A stretch of 64,000 nucleotides of DNA. Source: Emergomyces orientalis. Taxonomy: Eukaryota > Ascomycota > Eurotiomycetes > Onygenales > Ajellomycetaceae. The position numbers and the translations under genes were made by a program. Location of the stretch: positions 1 through 64,000 of the forward strand of contig MOWL01000049.1 in assembly GCA_002110485.1 (NCBI GenBank), read 5' to 3'. The notes beneath the pieces were generated by a model. That model searched no databases, was not told the origin of the DNA, and was given only the letters and a program-made list of their open reading frames with translations. Shown one piece after another: positions 1 through 11,062 of this stretch (position 1 is the stretch's first letter; each line of letters begins with the position of its first letter).

Positions 1-25
1 GCCCTGGTTCAACCTGGCACTTCTG

Positions 26-515
26 TTGCTGAGTATAATCCTCGTTGGAATCTCGTTTCGGTTGGACACATCAAGTTCACTGTCGGAATTGGAAAAGGGG
101 GAAACTGAGGCGATATTTGATGGAGGTGCGGAAATTAACTGTCTTGTTGAAAGAACTGCGTTAGATCTCGGTCTCATCATTCAAAGGGATGCTGTCAAAC
201 CTATTCTTGGAGCTGGGGGTCCAGCAGAGTGGTGTCATTGGAATCTGCAAGGATGTTCCTGTTCGCCTTGGATCTGTTATGGTGCCTCAGACATTCTTCA
301 TCATGGAACGCGGTTCTCATGATTGCATTCTCGGCCGACCATATGAAAACGCGACGCGTTTGGCAAGAACTACAGATAACAAAGGCGGTGTTCTTGTTCA
401 CGTTTTTGATCCGAAGGATGAGAAGAATCAGGTGTCTTTTCTTGGTTATTCTCCCGGCGACCATGGAGATCGAAAGTTAGATGATCTTCGTGGCAAAGTG
501 CAGACTTTAAACTAG
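26..515 (+). pseudogene. Gypsy protease region (retropepsin-like), frameshifted
   Basis: The first part reads a D-G-G-A-E-I-N motif near 120-140, a variant of the retropepsin active-site loop D-[ST]-G-A used by fungal gypsy elements. The continuation, with D-C-I-L-G-R-P near 325-345, is in another frame, so a frame change lies at about 195-230. A second change separates this part from the RT frame that starts at 518. Such a protease matures the Gag-Pol polyprotein. Gag is expected upstream, outside the window. The broken frame makes the protease non-functional in this copy. Confidence 0.6.
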
Positions 516-517
516 AT

Positions 518-3500
518 ATGCTGAGTCCGATTGATCTTTGCGATGTTGAATGTGGTGGGCAAAGAAATGATATCAGATTCAGCGATCGCGATGTGGATAG
601 CGGGGCAAATATTCTGCCGTGTTTTGAAAGCGGTGTGGGTGCGTCAGCCAATCAGACTTTTGGCGGCCCCGGGCCGCCAAAAGATTCAGCCAATCAGAGA
701 ACGCCGCCCCAAAACGCCCGAGAACCTCACAGGTTTTTCCCCGCCATCCTACATCAACAATTTTACCCGTCTACACATTCATCTTTTCCTTTCTCTAATT
801 ATTCAATATCCGAATCACGCCGTGTTCGTGGTGTGCAGCTTCATGATTTGTCTTTATATGCTTCTTCACGATCTTCTCCTCGATCGCGCGGTCCAGTCGT
901 TGCGACATTATACAAGCGAAAAGCCGATAAGATTCAACCTCTCGATGTGCCAACTACAGGTGGCGGGATTCCCGGCGGAACAGATAAGTGGAGAGAAATT
1001 CGCCAACAATGGTTCAAAGACAATGTGATTCCGGAGCAGGATCCGCCTTCGCCCTACGATCATTTCATTACACCCCGTTTCTCCGATTGCCCGCGAGGTT
1101 CGCGACTCACAGAGGAAAGGATCAAGAATCTGCGGATCGGATCGATGCTCACCCCACAGGAACGCGAACTTTTGATTGAGATTCTGCTTAGAAGAGAAAA
1201 AGCCCTCGCGTGGAGTTTTAAGGATTGCGGAACGCTTGCAAAAGAAGTCTCTCCACCTGTCAAGATTCGCGTTGCTCCGCATAAAGCATGGCAAGCGGCA
1301 GGATTTCCTATTCCTCGAAAGCTCGTCCCTACAATCATCAATATGCTTCGCGAACGCGTTGATTCTGGAGTTTATGAACATTGCCATGGTCCGTATCGAA
1401 ATAAGTGGTTCCTCGTCAAGAAGAAAGAAGCTGGGAAATATCGCATTGTCAACGCGTGCATGGACATGAACGCTGTCACTATTCGCGATGCGTATATTCC
1501 ACCTAGTGCGGACGCGTTTGCTGAGGATTTCGCGGGAATGAAGATAACGAGCATGATGGATTTCTTTTCTGGATATGATCAAGTTCCTTTACACGAAGAC
1601 AGCCGAGATATGACAGCTTTCCTTACCCCGATCGGGTTGCTTCGTCAGACAGCACTGCCACAAGGCGCGACGAATTCTATTGCGCAGTTCTGCCGAATCA
1701 TGGCACGCATTCTTCGATCGAACATACCGCATCAAGCAGACAATTTTATGGATGATATTGGTGTGAAAGGCCCGCGGACGCGTTACAATGATGAAGAAGT
1801 GATGCCAGGTATTCGGAAATTTGTCCTGGAGCATCTGCAAAACTTAGATGCCACCCTCATCAGCATAGAACTCGCGGACACGTGTATCCAGGTTGGAAAG
1901 TCAGAATTCGCCTGCTCCGGTATGGTTCTAGTCGGATATGTTGTGGATGCTGACGGCAGGCGCCCCGAAGCTGCGAAAATCGTCAAAATCGTTGAGTGGC
2001 CGGATCCGACAGATGTCACGGGTGCCCGAGCTTTCTTAGGTGTTTGCGTTTACTATAGAATATGGATTCCGAATTTCGCTATCATTTCTATACCTATCTA
2101 TATTCTATTCAAGAAGAACATTCCTTTTACCTGGGGTCTTGAACAAGTGAATGCAATGGCAATTTTGAAGAATGCCCTGACAACTGCCCCTGCACTTTGC
2201 TGCATTGATTATTCTGAAGATGCCGGTGATATCGTGATGGCCACGGATGCCTGTCTTGAAGGATGGGGTGGAACGCTCAGCCAACGGGATAAATTGAATG
2301 GAAAGCTACACCCTTGCCGATATGAGAGCGGAATCTGGAGCCCCGCCGAAGCAAAATATGATGCAGGAAAGCGAGAATGCCGCGCTGTGCTCAAGATGCT
2401 AAAGAAATGCCGTTATTACCTGTATGGCGTTCACTTTATTCTGGAAACCGACGCGAAGACTCTAGTGGCACAGCTCAATCGATCTGCCACTGACCTGCCT
2501 GGTGCTCTCGTTACTGGCTGGCTTGCCTGGATTCGGATGTTTGATTTCGAAGTTCGACATGTGCCTGGTCGGAAGCATACTGCTGCAGATGGGCTATCTC
2601 GTCGACCTCCTGCTGAGGGTGAGGTTCCTGAGGATCAAGATATCGATGATTTCATAGATGCAGAACTCAACTATATTAGTGTTGCATCTTTGACGGTTCC
2701 TGATTTCGATGTCAGTGGCGTGGATGCTTCTGAGTCATCAGGTGTGCATGTTCTTTCACCTGATTATTCTGATTGCAGTGAATCAATTGCGAGGTTTCTC
2801 ACCACCATGAAGCGGCTGGATGATATACCACGTTCCGTCTTTTCTAAATGGCGCAAGCATGCACTTCGATATATCGTCCAAGGTCAACATCTATTCCGAC
2901 GATCAGGCAAGGGAATTCCTCTGAGACGCGTGGTTGATAACTCATCTGAGCAAAAGAATATTATTGCTTGGATGCATGATGAATCTGGTCATAAGGGCCG
3001 TGAGGCCACAAACCACAAGATCACGCAGTGATATTGATGAAAAGGTATCTGGAAAGCTGTCAAGAATTATTGCAAAAGCTGCACAGTGTGCCAGCTGAGG
3101 GATGGCGCTCGCTTGGAAGAACCACTATATCCAACAAGCCGCAATTATCTATGGGACAAGTGGTGTATCGATGTTGTCAAGTTTCCGAAGAACCGAGGCA
3201 AGTGATGTGCTGTTATTGCTCAGAATGATCTCACTGGCTGGGTGGAAGGCCGCCCTCTCGCTCGTGGAACAGCTGAGAACGTGGCGCAATTCATCTATGA
3301 GAATATCATTTGCCGACACGGCTGCTTTCAGGAATTAGTGTGTGGTGGCAGGCCGGAGAATCAAAAATGGACTAAGATTCTCACTGCCAAATATCGTGTT
3401 AATCAAATAACCATCTCACCATACAATGCGAAGGCTAATGGCATGGTCGAACGCGGTCACCGCCCGATATCCGATGCGCTTTCAAAGCTAGCTGCAGATG

Positions 3501-4177
3501 GAAGAAGCTGGGTTAATCATTTCCATTCTGCGCTATGGGCAGATCGCGTCACCATTCGGCAATCTACTGGTGAAACCCCGTTCCGCCTGCAATATGGCTA
3601 CGATGCTATCCTTCCAATAGAGCTTGACGTTCCAACTTGGCAAACACTTCCCTGGCAGACAGTGCAATCCCGTGCTGATTTGATATATATGCGTATTCGA
3701 CAATTGGAAAAGAGAGATGAAGATCTGGAGGAGGCCGCTCATCACCTGCGCCGTGCGAGAGAGAAGAACCGAGATCTATTTGATGAAACTAAGCAATTAG
3801 TCCGAGAACCATTGCAGATAAGTGATTTGGTGCTTTTGCATGATACCAAGCTAGAAACGTCCTATTCTGCCAAGCTCAACTTCCGATGGCTGGGCCCGTA
3901 TCGAATCCGAGAAGCAAACCATGAGAAAGGGACCTATCATCTGGAAGAGCTGGATGGTTCGCCGTTTCGAAATACTACTGCAGGTAATAGGTTAAAAAGG
4001 TTCTATCTCCGAGACAATCAAATGCCGGTTGCAGAGAATAATATCAATGAAGCAAATGATATTGAAGAGGAAGAGGTGGATATGCAAGATACTGATAAGA
4101 AGAATTCTTTGAGGGGGGGTCAGGATGACTTGCAGTCATGGATCCCTCATGGTAAGGAGTTTGCAGTCATTATCTGA
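518..4177 (+). pseudogene. Gypsy pol: RT, RNase H, integrase; interrupted only by TGA stops
   Basis: One reading frame runs from 518 to 4177 with no frameshift. RT is clear: the F-M-D-D-I catalytic box lies near 1747-1760, preceded by L-P-Q-G-A. RNase H follows with A-T-D-A-C near 2240 and the typical H-V-P-G-R-K-H-T-A-A-D-G-L-S end near 2560-2600. Integrase shows the H-x-H and C-x2-C zinc-binding pairs around 2975-3095 and a chromodomain-proximal tail to about 4010. In-frame TGA codons occur at 3029-3031, 3035-3040 (two in a row) and about 3206. The DGG-P-E-N core motif near 3345 is altered. The first 120 codons look unlike pol and overlap the palindromic module, so the true start is probably nearer 900. 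Confidence 0.85.
644..698 (+). promoter_or_regulatory. CCAAT / perfect palindrome / CCAAT module
   Basis: A perfect inverted repeat with 13-bp arms and a 1-bp centre (657-683; arm CTTTTGGCGGCCC) is flanked by two identical 13-bp direct repeats TCAGCCAATCAGA at 644-656 and 686-698. Each direct repeat holds a CCAAT box. A pyrimidine-rich stretch follows at about 770-810. The arrangement looks like a symmetric promoter or protein-binding element rather than coding sequence, although the pol frame is open across it. A related copy lies at 7237-7288. Confidence 0.5.
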
Positions 4178-4597
4178 CTGCTGTTTTTCTTTGTATAATG
4201 ATTTCCTTGTTGTTGTTTTCTTCATTCAAGTTGCTGTTTTCTTAGTCTCTATTTTTCATGATTCTGCTTCTTTCTTGCATGTTTTTCATGCATCATATCA
4301 GTTCCTTCTAATTTTAATCTCTTGATATTGTCTTTTCTTTGTTTTGTTTACTTTCTCTTTGATATTCAATTCTCTGGGTCAGATTGAAGCTGGCAGTGAA
4401 TTTTATGAACTGCTGTCACCCTCGCTGCATGTTGACTGCTTTTCACATTATCTTCCAAAATTCACCTTGAGGAAGTATTATATTATTGACCTGCTCTGCC
4501 CAGATAATCATTTTTCTTTTTCAAATTGGCATTCAAGTCTCTTTTTCTATTTTTAATTCATTGATTTTTCCCTATATTTCCTTATTTCATTACAAAG
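4178..4597 (+). other. Pyrimidine-rich spacer between pol and the accessory frame
   Basis: About 420 bases, very T-rich on the plus strand and without a convincing reading frame. The stretch ends directly at the ATG of the accessory frame. It resembles a promoter/5' leader, which would allow the accessory frame to be expressed separately from pol. No CCAAT module like those at 644 and 7237 is present here. Confidence 0.4.
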
Positions 4598-7057
4598 ATG
4601 TCGAACCCCTCTAGCCAACACACTCTGGTACCGAGACCAGCGAGCCAGCTCGCTCTTGTGACATATGATAACCATGTTTTTCATACGGCGATGGAGCTGC
4701 AAGCTTATGTCAATTCTCTGGGTCAGAATCCGCAGGTTCGCTACCAAGCACAATGTGAGATCGGTAATCTACTCATGGGGCGCCATGAGGCGGCTCAAGA
4801 TGAGGTTGCCGCATTCTATGAGTGGATAAGAAATGATGGATCCTGGCGCCAGGTGGTGGCCCAGCAAGCATTTGATAACCAGACGGCGGAGCTTCAACGA
4901 GTTGCTGCTCAGGTAGCTGAACGGCGCGATCGCTGCGCCATAGCATATACTACATGCACCAGGATGTGGGGAAAAGTTCGCGTGGATTCGTTCTGGCATA
5001 TCATGACTTCAGAGCGGATGCAACGCGCCTGTCAAACCCTGGCCCTACATCACGAATATGCTTCTGCAATCGGCCGGATCAATCAAGCAATGTGGACTCG
5101 CATCACTCAGCCACCTCGACGAGGAGTTAAGCGATATAAGACAATCATGTTGGCAGATATCAAAGCAGCGGCCGATTCCAATTTTATTGGCCAAGAGATC
5201 ACACAAGGAAATCTTCAAGCTGCAGATCTTATCTTTGGTCCTGGCGGAATTCTCACTGAAGATTCTATGACAGCTGCTTCACCCCAGCCTCAAGAACATG
5301 TCCTATCCCCTCCCGATCAACATATGACTGGCCAGTCTCCTCTACCTTCTCCCCGTGTGTTGAACATGATATGCCCCAGTGCACCCTCACTTGAATCTTC
5401 TCAAGGTTCTATACATAGTCCTCCTGTGCGTACTTCTCGCTGCGTCTCCGGCCAATCCTTGCTTTCGGACGTCAGCAGCCTGTCTGCAGCCTTGTCAGAC
5501 ATCCATCTTGCTGAACTTCTCAGCCCTGACCAAGTTGCGGAATTTGAGAATATGGGGGTTGATCAAGATAGCTCTGCTTTGGTAGAGGCAACTGACAAGC
5601 AGTATACAACAGTGAACAGAGGATGCCGGTGTTCTCTCTATGTTTCTGTGGATGTGAAAGCGCAGCTTAGAGATGCAAAGAAGATAGAAGAATGTCAGCT
5701 GATGCATCTTCTGAACAAGATAGCCAGGCTTCCGCGACAAGGCTTGACTATATGCTATCTGCATTCAGTAAATCTCAGCAGCAAGATTGGACTCCTTACA
5801 CGCGATCTTGACCATGCGGGGCTGATAAAGAGAATCAGGCTTGTGGTGAATAATTGCCAGAATCTTGGGCAGATGCGAGCTGCTGATGACACATATTATT
5901 TCTTCTGTCTTGATCGCCGACCTCCTCGCCCCGAAGATATGCTACAGGTATATCAAATGTGCCATAATCACCTACCGCCAGTTACATCATCAAATTGGGA
6001 ACAAACACTGGCCTGACTTGCTTTTCTTGATTTCAATTCCAGTGCAGCTTTTCAGCAATGGAAGAAGGATGGTTCCGTCATCCTGCCAATATTTAGATGG
6101 ATGAACGCGATGAAGGTGGCAGGGATCAACAATAATTACAACACCCTGGCGAAGGTTGCCACAGTTGAATGGAGCATGTACAGGTTCCATCAGCGAAAAG
6201 ATAAGAAGACCTGAAGATGACTCTGAACAATGTTGCATGAAATTGTTCAACAGATTGTCTGTCAAGATTCACTGTATTATGTGTAGTATGTTGCTCTCCG
6301 CCCCAATCATCACACGCACCTGATTTCCTATCCCTATTATGCAAAATACGCCTTGTCTGGGGATAGCACTTACTTCCGCCATATTGATGTCAATATTAAA
6401 CGCCTGGCGGAGGAAAATCATGGAGTGAATATGATTCAGGGATCAGTCTCTTTCAGCACCGAAGATGGGAGGAATTGCACCACCATAGTTCCAGGAATGC
6501 ATCAAAATATTCAAGAATGGAACAGATGCCTGCATGCTTGCAATCTCCTGAATGGTGGAATTGTTCAAGAGGTGACATCTGAGATGCTCATCAACAAGGA
6601 TCTCAACAACTTCAGAATGCAGTGGACGACTGTCCCATGCAAGCAAGGTGATGCTTGAATAACCATGCCGCATCTTCCTCATGGAAGCACCGGGCCTGCT
6701 ACTAAGGAACGCAAGACAATGCTGCTGTGGTATGTTGGAATTCAGGATGACAGGCACTCTCTTGAAGTCTCTGAAAGTGGATTGTGGGAGCAGCTCTCCC
6801 GAGCACATCATGATTTGGTTGCCGGGCTGTCAACACCCTCTGGCCTTTCGGTATTATATGGAAGTATTCCATATCAGTACCCTGCTGCTGTTCCAGTCAT
6901 GGGTCTTGGAGCGATTTCGGATGCTCTAGTGGGTCGACGGAAGTGGGATGACCCTATGGTCAGGCACGAGCAAGATATTCTCTTCAACAGCAAGAGCAGT
7001 TCGCCGCAAGAATACATTGAGAAGTGGCGCAAGAGAGCAGTCACTGAAGAGATCTGA
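4598..7057 (+). pseudogene. Accessory frame of the gypsy element; C-terminal 2OG-Fe(II) dioxygenase-like domain
   Basis: The frame opens with ATG at 4598 and stays in one register to 7057 (about 820 codons), interrupted by TGA at 6014-6016, a cluster of three TGA near 6213-6227, one TAG near 6280 and TGA at 6656-6658. The first 470 residues are not recognised; they are hydrophilic, with a Ser/Pro-rich stretch around residues 220-290. The last third has a D-G-S-V-I-L-P entry like PhyH-family proteins, an H-I-D triad at 6380-6388, a V-P-G-M-H segment, a distal His at 6680-6682 and an Arg exactly ten residues later (6710-6712). H-x-D...H-x10-R is the Fe(II)/2-oxoglutarate signature. Function is inferred from motif spacing only. 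An extra gene in the env-like position of a Ty3 element is unusual. Confidence 0.6.
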
Positions 7058-7236
7058 TGTTTCAAGATCATGATGACTACAGAGGAGGAATTATTTGGAG
7101 AATGTAGCTGTTTCTATTGTCTGAAGAGAAACATCCCCTTGCCTCAATTGAGGGAGATCGCGCTGTCGCCGAGGGCGAGACTATGCAGATTCCAGCGCAT
7201 GGCCGCGAGAATGCGCCCGCCGAATAGCTGCAGTCA

Positions 7237-7288
7237 TCAGTCAATCATATTTTCCCGGCCCCGGGCTGTCAAAAGATTGACCAATCAC
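7237..7288 (+). promoter_or_regulatory. Second, degenerate copy of the CCAAT-palindrome module
   Basis: This 52-bp segment aligns with 644-698: a CAATCA box, the GGCCCCGGGC core, CAAAAGATT and a CCAATCA box occur in the same order and spacing. The palindrome arms have decayed. It is followed, as at the first copy, by a T-rich stretch (7300-7500). It may be a repeated promoter module of the gypsy element or part of its terminal region. Confidence 0.45.
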
Positions 7289-7537
7289 AATTGTGCTGTT
7301 GCCAATTTGCTGCATCTTGCCACTGTCACTGTGTTGATCACATTCTGTTTACTTATTTCTCTGTTTTCTCTTGTTCTTGCTTGTCTTTCTTTTCTCTGCT
7401 GTTCACTTTTTCTTTCTCTTTTCTATATTCTTTTATTGATTGTCTTTCATTTTCTTGATTCTTGATTGATTCTTTTCTGTAATTTCTTGTTTTCATTCAT
7501 TCGGATCGCATTCTTACTTGCCGGGTCAGCAAGCTAT

Positions 7538-7910
7538 AGAGAGGGGAGATGTGTGGTGGAGAATCTCAGCATGGTATTACTTTTCACTGAGACTGCCTCA
7601 TATATTTGTTTGGCATGGCTGCCTCATATTCCCATTATTCTTTGACACACGTGTGGATTCGGCGAAGATTGATTGTACACAGAGCAGTGAGATTGCTCCT
7701 TTTTAATTGTGTGATTTGATATGTGATTGATTGCTTATTCTTCTTCTATATTTGAATCTTCTATGTGTTCTTTTGTATTGCTATTTGAATAGCTCGTTGA
7801 ATAGAATATTGTATACATGGCGAACTTACCAACCTCCTTACGATCCCGCTGCTCCTGCCCACGTGCCGCCAAAAGCGCACAACCCCTTATTCCACTTCAC
7901 TAGTGATAGT
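7538..7910 (+). repeat. Putative polypurine tract and start of 3' LTR
   Basis: The purine run AGAGAGGGGAGA (7538-7549) is followed at once by TGTGTGG, the layout expected for a polypurine tract and the first bases of a 3' LTR. The downstream end is unclear. TATACA at about 7812-7817 is one candidate, and the composition change near 7910 is another. Without the 5' LTR this cannot be confirmed. Confidence 0.4.
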
Positions 7911-8387
7911 AACTAGATTAGATTTTTCTAGAGAATCTAATAAACTGATATTGATTTTTAGAGATAAATCAATTAAATCTTCACAGACTTCTTTCTTGTG
8001 CTACAAAGTGAAAAGAAAAGATTTGATTTCAATGAATAATAAGTTATTCAGTTGAAATGACAGTTTTTAAGAGAAAAACTGACAAAATAAATCAATTTTT
8101 TACAGAGAAATTGATAAAAATTATTCAGAAATATTCAATATTCTAAACTTCTCTCTACATATCAAGTATGCAGCTCAAAATTGAGATTATTTTCAAAAAC
8201 TGAATTAGTCACTGAAGTAAGAAAATATGAATTTATGTAGAATTTTCTTGATTTATTTACTCAGAACTAAATCAAGAAAAACACTCTAACTCTTGCAAAT
8301 TTTGTCTTTTTCAATTTAAAAAGCTTCTTAAAATTTCTGCTTGAAATAGGCCCCATCTCAAATCAAGATTGTATTCCTGAAATATCA
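7911..8387. other. AT-rich DNA without genes
   Basis: Strongly AT-rich sequence with short direct and inverted words and no open frame of interest. It forms the left flank of the 711-bp duplication. Confidence 0.6.
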
Positions 8388-9098
8388 ATATGAATTAATA
8401 CTGAATAGATTTTCTTTTCTATTCAAATTAATTTCATATATTTTACTAGATAGCTCTTAATAAATGTAATTTATTAAGTCACACAGATGAGTATGCAAAT
8501 GAAGAATCAACAGACTAAATCTGTACTATTTTCTTATATAATAATATATATATATACAAGTATGTATATATATTACTTGCAGGGACCAAGTTATTTTTTA
8601 AACACTGATATTTCCACTTTTTCTTGTTCTGTTTTGTAGAGAGGGTAGGTTTCAGGGAATTTCTGATTGAAGAGTAGATCACATGTGATCTGTGCTGAGG
8701 TATTTTTTTGTCACTTTTCTGCCGGGCGAGGTAGGGTGATACGGGGAAAAGACTTGACACTGGTGCAAAGAAACATGAAAATCAATCAGAGTTTTCACAC
8801 AGATTTTGACAATGAATTGTTCAGAAAGAGATGATTGGAATGAATTCAAAATTGAGACAGTTGTAATATCTGATTTGTTCTAGCTTCTATCAAAATTCTA
8901 TGTAAATTGGGCCGAAACTGATGAAGTTATGTGATGAAGTGTGATTTTCTTTTCTCTTAGAGATCACAAACACATTTTTCTCAATAGCTTCATCAACTCA
9001 CACTCAATTTTAATAAAAAGTGAATAAATTGCTTTCTTAAACAAGAGCTTTCAAATGGATGTCTTTTCGTCTTCTAATTCGAAGAATTGGGCTGGTTC
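8388..9098 (+). repeat. 711-bp direct repeat, copy 1
   Basis: Copy 1 begins ATATGAATTAATACT and ends GGGCTGGTTC. It matches 9281-9991 base for base in length, at roughly 93 percent identity by eye, with almost all differences being transitions. The intervening 182 bp hold a LINE 3' stub. No TG..CA ends or short terminal inverted repeats are present, so these are not LTRs. It contains no recognisable coding sequence. Confidence 0.9.
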
Positions 9099-9140
9099 AG
9101 GGGAAAGCGTTGTATTTTGTGTCCTGTGGCATACCACGTG

Positions 9141-9280
9141 TGTTGCATACATTTATTAGTGCATGAGGTTTTTAATCCAGCAGCAAGCTCTTTTATTGCA
9201 TGGTTTTTCTTGTTAGATAAAATAAATAGTTTCCCACATATCCCTGAGATTAAGTGGTGTATAATATAATAATAATAATA
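9141..9280 (+). mobile_element. 5'-truncated LINE 3' end with (TAA)n tail
   Basis: These 140 bp are almost identical to the reverse complement of about 35541-35690, the 3' end of the long LINE described below, including its AT-trinucleotide tail. It is therefore a heavily 5'-truncated copy inserted in the opposite orientation. The 42 bp before it (9099-9140) match neither the LINE nor the flanking repeat and look like filler DNA. The copy lies exactly between two 711-bp direct repeats. Confidence 0.85.
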
Positions 9281-9991
9281 ATATGAATTAATACTAAATA
9301 GATTTCCTTTTCTATTCAAATTAATCTCATATATTTTACTAGATAGCTCTTAATAAATGTAATTTATTAAGTCACACAGATGAGTATGTAAATGAAGAAT
9401 CAACAGACTGAATCTGTATTATTTTCTTATATAATAATATATGTATATACAAGTATATATATATATTACTTGCAGGGACTAAGCTATTTTTTAAACACTG
9501 ATATTTCCACTTTTTCTCGTTCAGTTTTGTAGAGAGGGTAGGTTTCGGGGAATTTCTGATTGAAAAGTAGATCATGTGTGATCTGTGCTGAGGTACTTTT
9601 TTGTCACTTTTCTGCTGGGTGAGGTAGGGTGGTACAGGGAAAAGACTTGACACTGGTGCAAAGAAACATGAAAATTGGTCAGAGTTTTCACACAGATTTT
9701 GATGATGAATTGTTCAATAAGAGATGATCAGAATGAATTCAAAGTTGAGACAGTTATAATATCTGGTTTGTTCTAGCTTCTATCAAAATTCTATGTAAAT
9801 TGGACTGAAACTAATGAAGTTATGTGATGAAGTGTGATTTTCTTTCTCACTGAGGCTTGCAATCATGTTTTTTTCAATAACTTCATCAACTTGCGCTCAA
9901 TTTTAATAAAAAGTGAATAAATTGCTTTTTTAAATAAGAGCTTTTAAATGGATGTCTTTTCATTTTCTAATTTGAAGAATTGAGCTGGTTC
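9281..9991 (+). repeat. 711-bp direct repeat, copy 2
   Basis: Second copy of 8388-9098, beginning where the (TAA)n tail of the LINE stub ends and stopping before a T homopolymer. Differences from copy 1 are mainly C/T and G/A changes, several in CpA/TpG context, as RIP-like mutation would leave. Confidence 0.9.
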
Positions 9992-10671
9992 GTTTTTTTT
10001 TTGTTTGATATTTGACATTATTTTATTTCAGATACTTGTTTTTCATATTCTTATTTCATCTGCTCAGAGAATCTGTGAAGTATCACACATTTCAAAATTT
10101 ATACTGTGATGATACATAAGATGTATTTTTGAGCTGTGTGAAAAATTATCTGTAGCTAGCTGTACTGAAGATAGTCATGAAAGTAAAAAAACAGTACAAG
10201 AATATTCATCACTCTGTATCAAATTTCGATGAGATGTAGGTTCAGTATTAATTGAATAGAATCATTTATAACTCAAATAGAAGATTATTGCAGCAGAGAT
10301 GATTTTTTCATATTATATAACTTTATATAGACTAAAGAGAGTTCTCCAGTATCATTGAGATACAGAAAATGCAGTACAGATAACTTATACTTGAAAATCA
10401 ATACAACAATACATCTTGAAAGCAAATAAGATTGTAAAAGAGAGTGAAATGAAGAGATAACTAAAGAATACACATAATAGAAGCATCAAGAGTCAAAATT
10501 AAGAAAAGATCTATGACAGCAGAAGCCCAGCACAAAAAAGTAGTATTAGTAGTCTGACAGGGTTTAGCGGACAGTTCTACATATCTGCCGAAATTCATTC
10601 ACAAATGAACCGCAATACTTAGTTAGCAACTCACTTAGATGGAAGGCCACGACAAATGTGTCACGAAAAAA
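9992..10671. other. AT-rich DNA without genes
   Basis: No supported gene. Only short frames with poor composition are present, and there is no similarity visible to the nearby elements. The sequence looks like mutated, non-coding transposon-rich DNA. Confidence 0.5.
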
Positions 10672-10880
10672 GGAGCAGCGCCAGGACAAGAGCAGCTCCG
10701 GGAAAGGGCAGCTCCGGGACAAGGGCAGCTCCAGGACGAGAGCAACTCCAGGAAAGGGCAGCTCCAGGACAAGAGCAACTCCAGGACAAGAGCAGCTCCA
10801 GGAAAGGGCAGCTCCAGGACAAGAGCAACTCCAGGACAAGAGCAGCTCCAGGACAAGAGCAGCTTCAGGACAAAAACTGT
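10672..10880. repeat. 17-bp minisatellite
   Basis: About twelve tandem units of a 17-bp motif, consensus CAGGACAAGAGCAGCTC, with variants carrying GGGAAAGGG in place of GGACAAGAG. GC content is high compared with the surrounding DNA. Because 17 is not a multiple of three, several frames stay open on both strands and produce repetitive Gly/Gln/Ser-type translations that are not evidence for a gene. Confidence 0.9.
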
Positions 10881-11062
10881 CTGTTAAAGACAAATCAGAA
10901 AAATGCTGAGTGATTGAAGTGAAATTGTAATAGAGCAGGTTGGACTGGTTGCGGGTCAACTCAGAGCCTTTTGAATCAGACCACCCTCATTGGTTGGTGT
11001 AAGTTGTGAGATTATCAAGCAGAGTATAATGTGAATGAGAAGCTCCATTTCATCTCTCTCAA

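Larger units (their letters stand above)
1..7910 (+). mobile_element. Ty3/gypsy-type LTR retrotransposon, left end outside window
   Basis: The plus strand shows, in order, a retropepsin-like protease, reverse transcriptase, RNase H and integrase. This PR-RT-RH-IN order defines Ty3/gypsy. An additional long frame follows at 4598-7057, and then a purine run with a TG that could open the 3' LTR. Gag and the 5' LTR must lie left of base 1. Coding DNA here is close to 50 percent GC, while the flank after about 7.9 kb is strongly AT-rich. The right boundary is uncertain (about 7818-7910) because the 5' LTR is not available for comparison. All reading frames are broken, so this copy is not autonomous. 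Confidence 0.85.

Noticed and set aside
4598..7057. Interpretation of the extra gypsy frame as an envelope gene
   Set aside because: No signal peptide, no hydrophobic fusion-like segment and no membrane anchor; the C-terminal motif spacing fits a dioxygenase better.
8388..9991. 711-bp repeats as LTRs of a small LTR element
   Set aside because: Ends lack TG..CA, the interior has no primer-binding site or polypurine tract, and it is explained by a LINE 3' end.
10639..10959. Several overlapping repetitive frames on both strands around 10.6-10.9 kb
   Set aside because: They are by-products of the 17-bp minisatellite; unit length not divisible by three keeps frames open.
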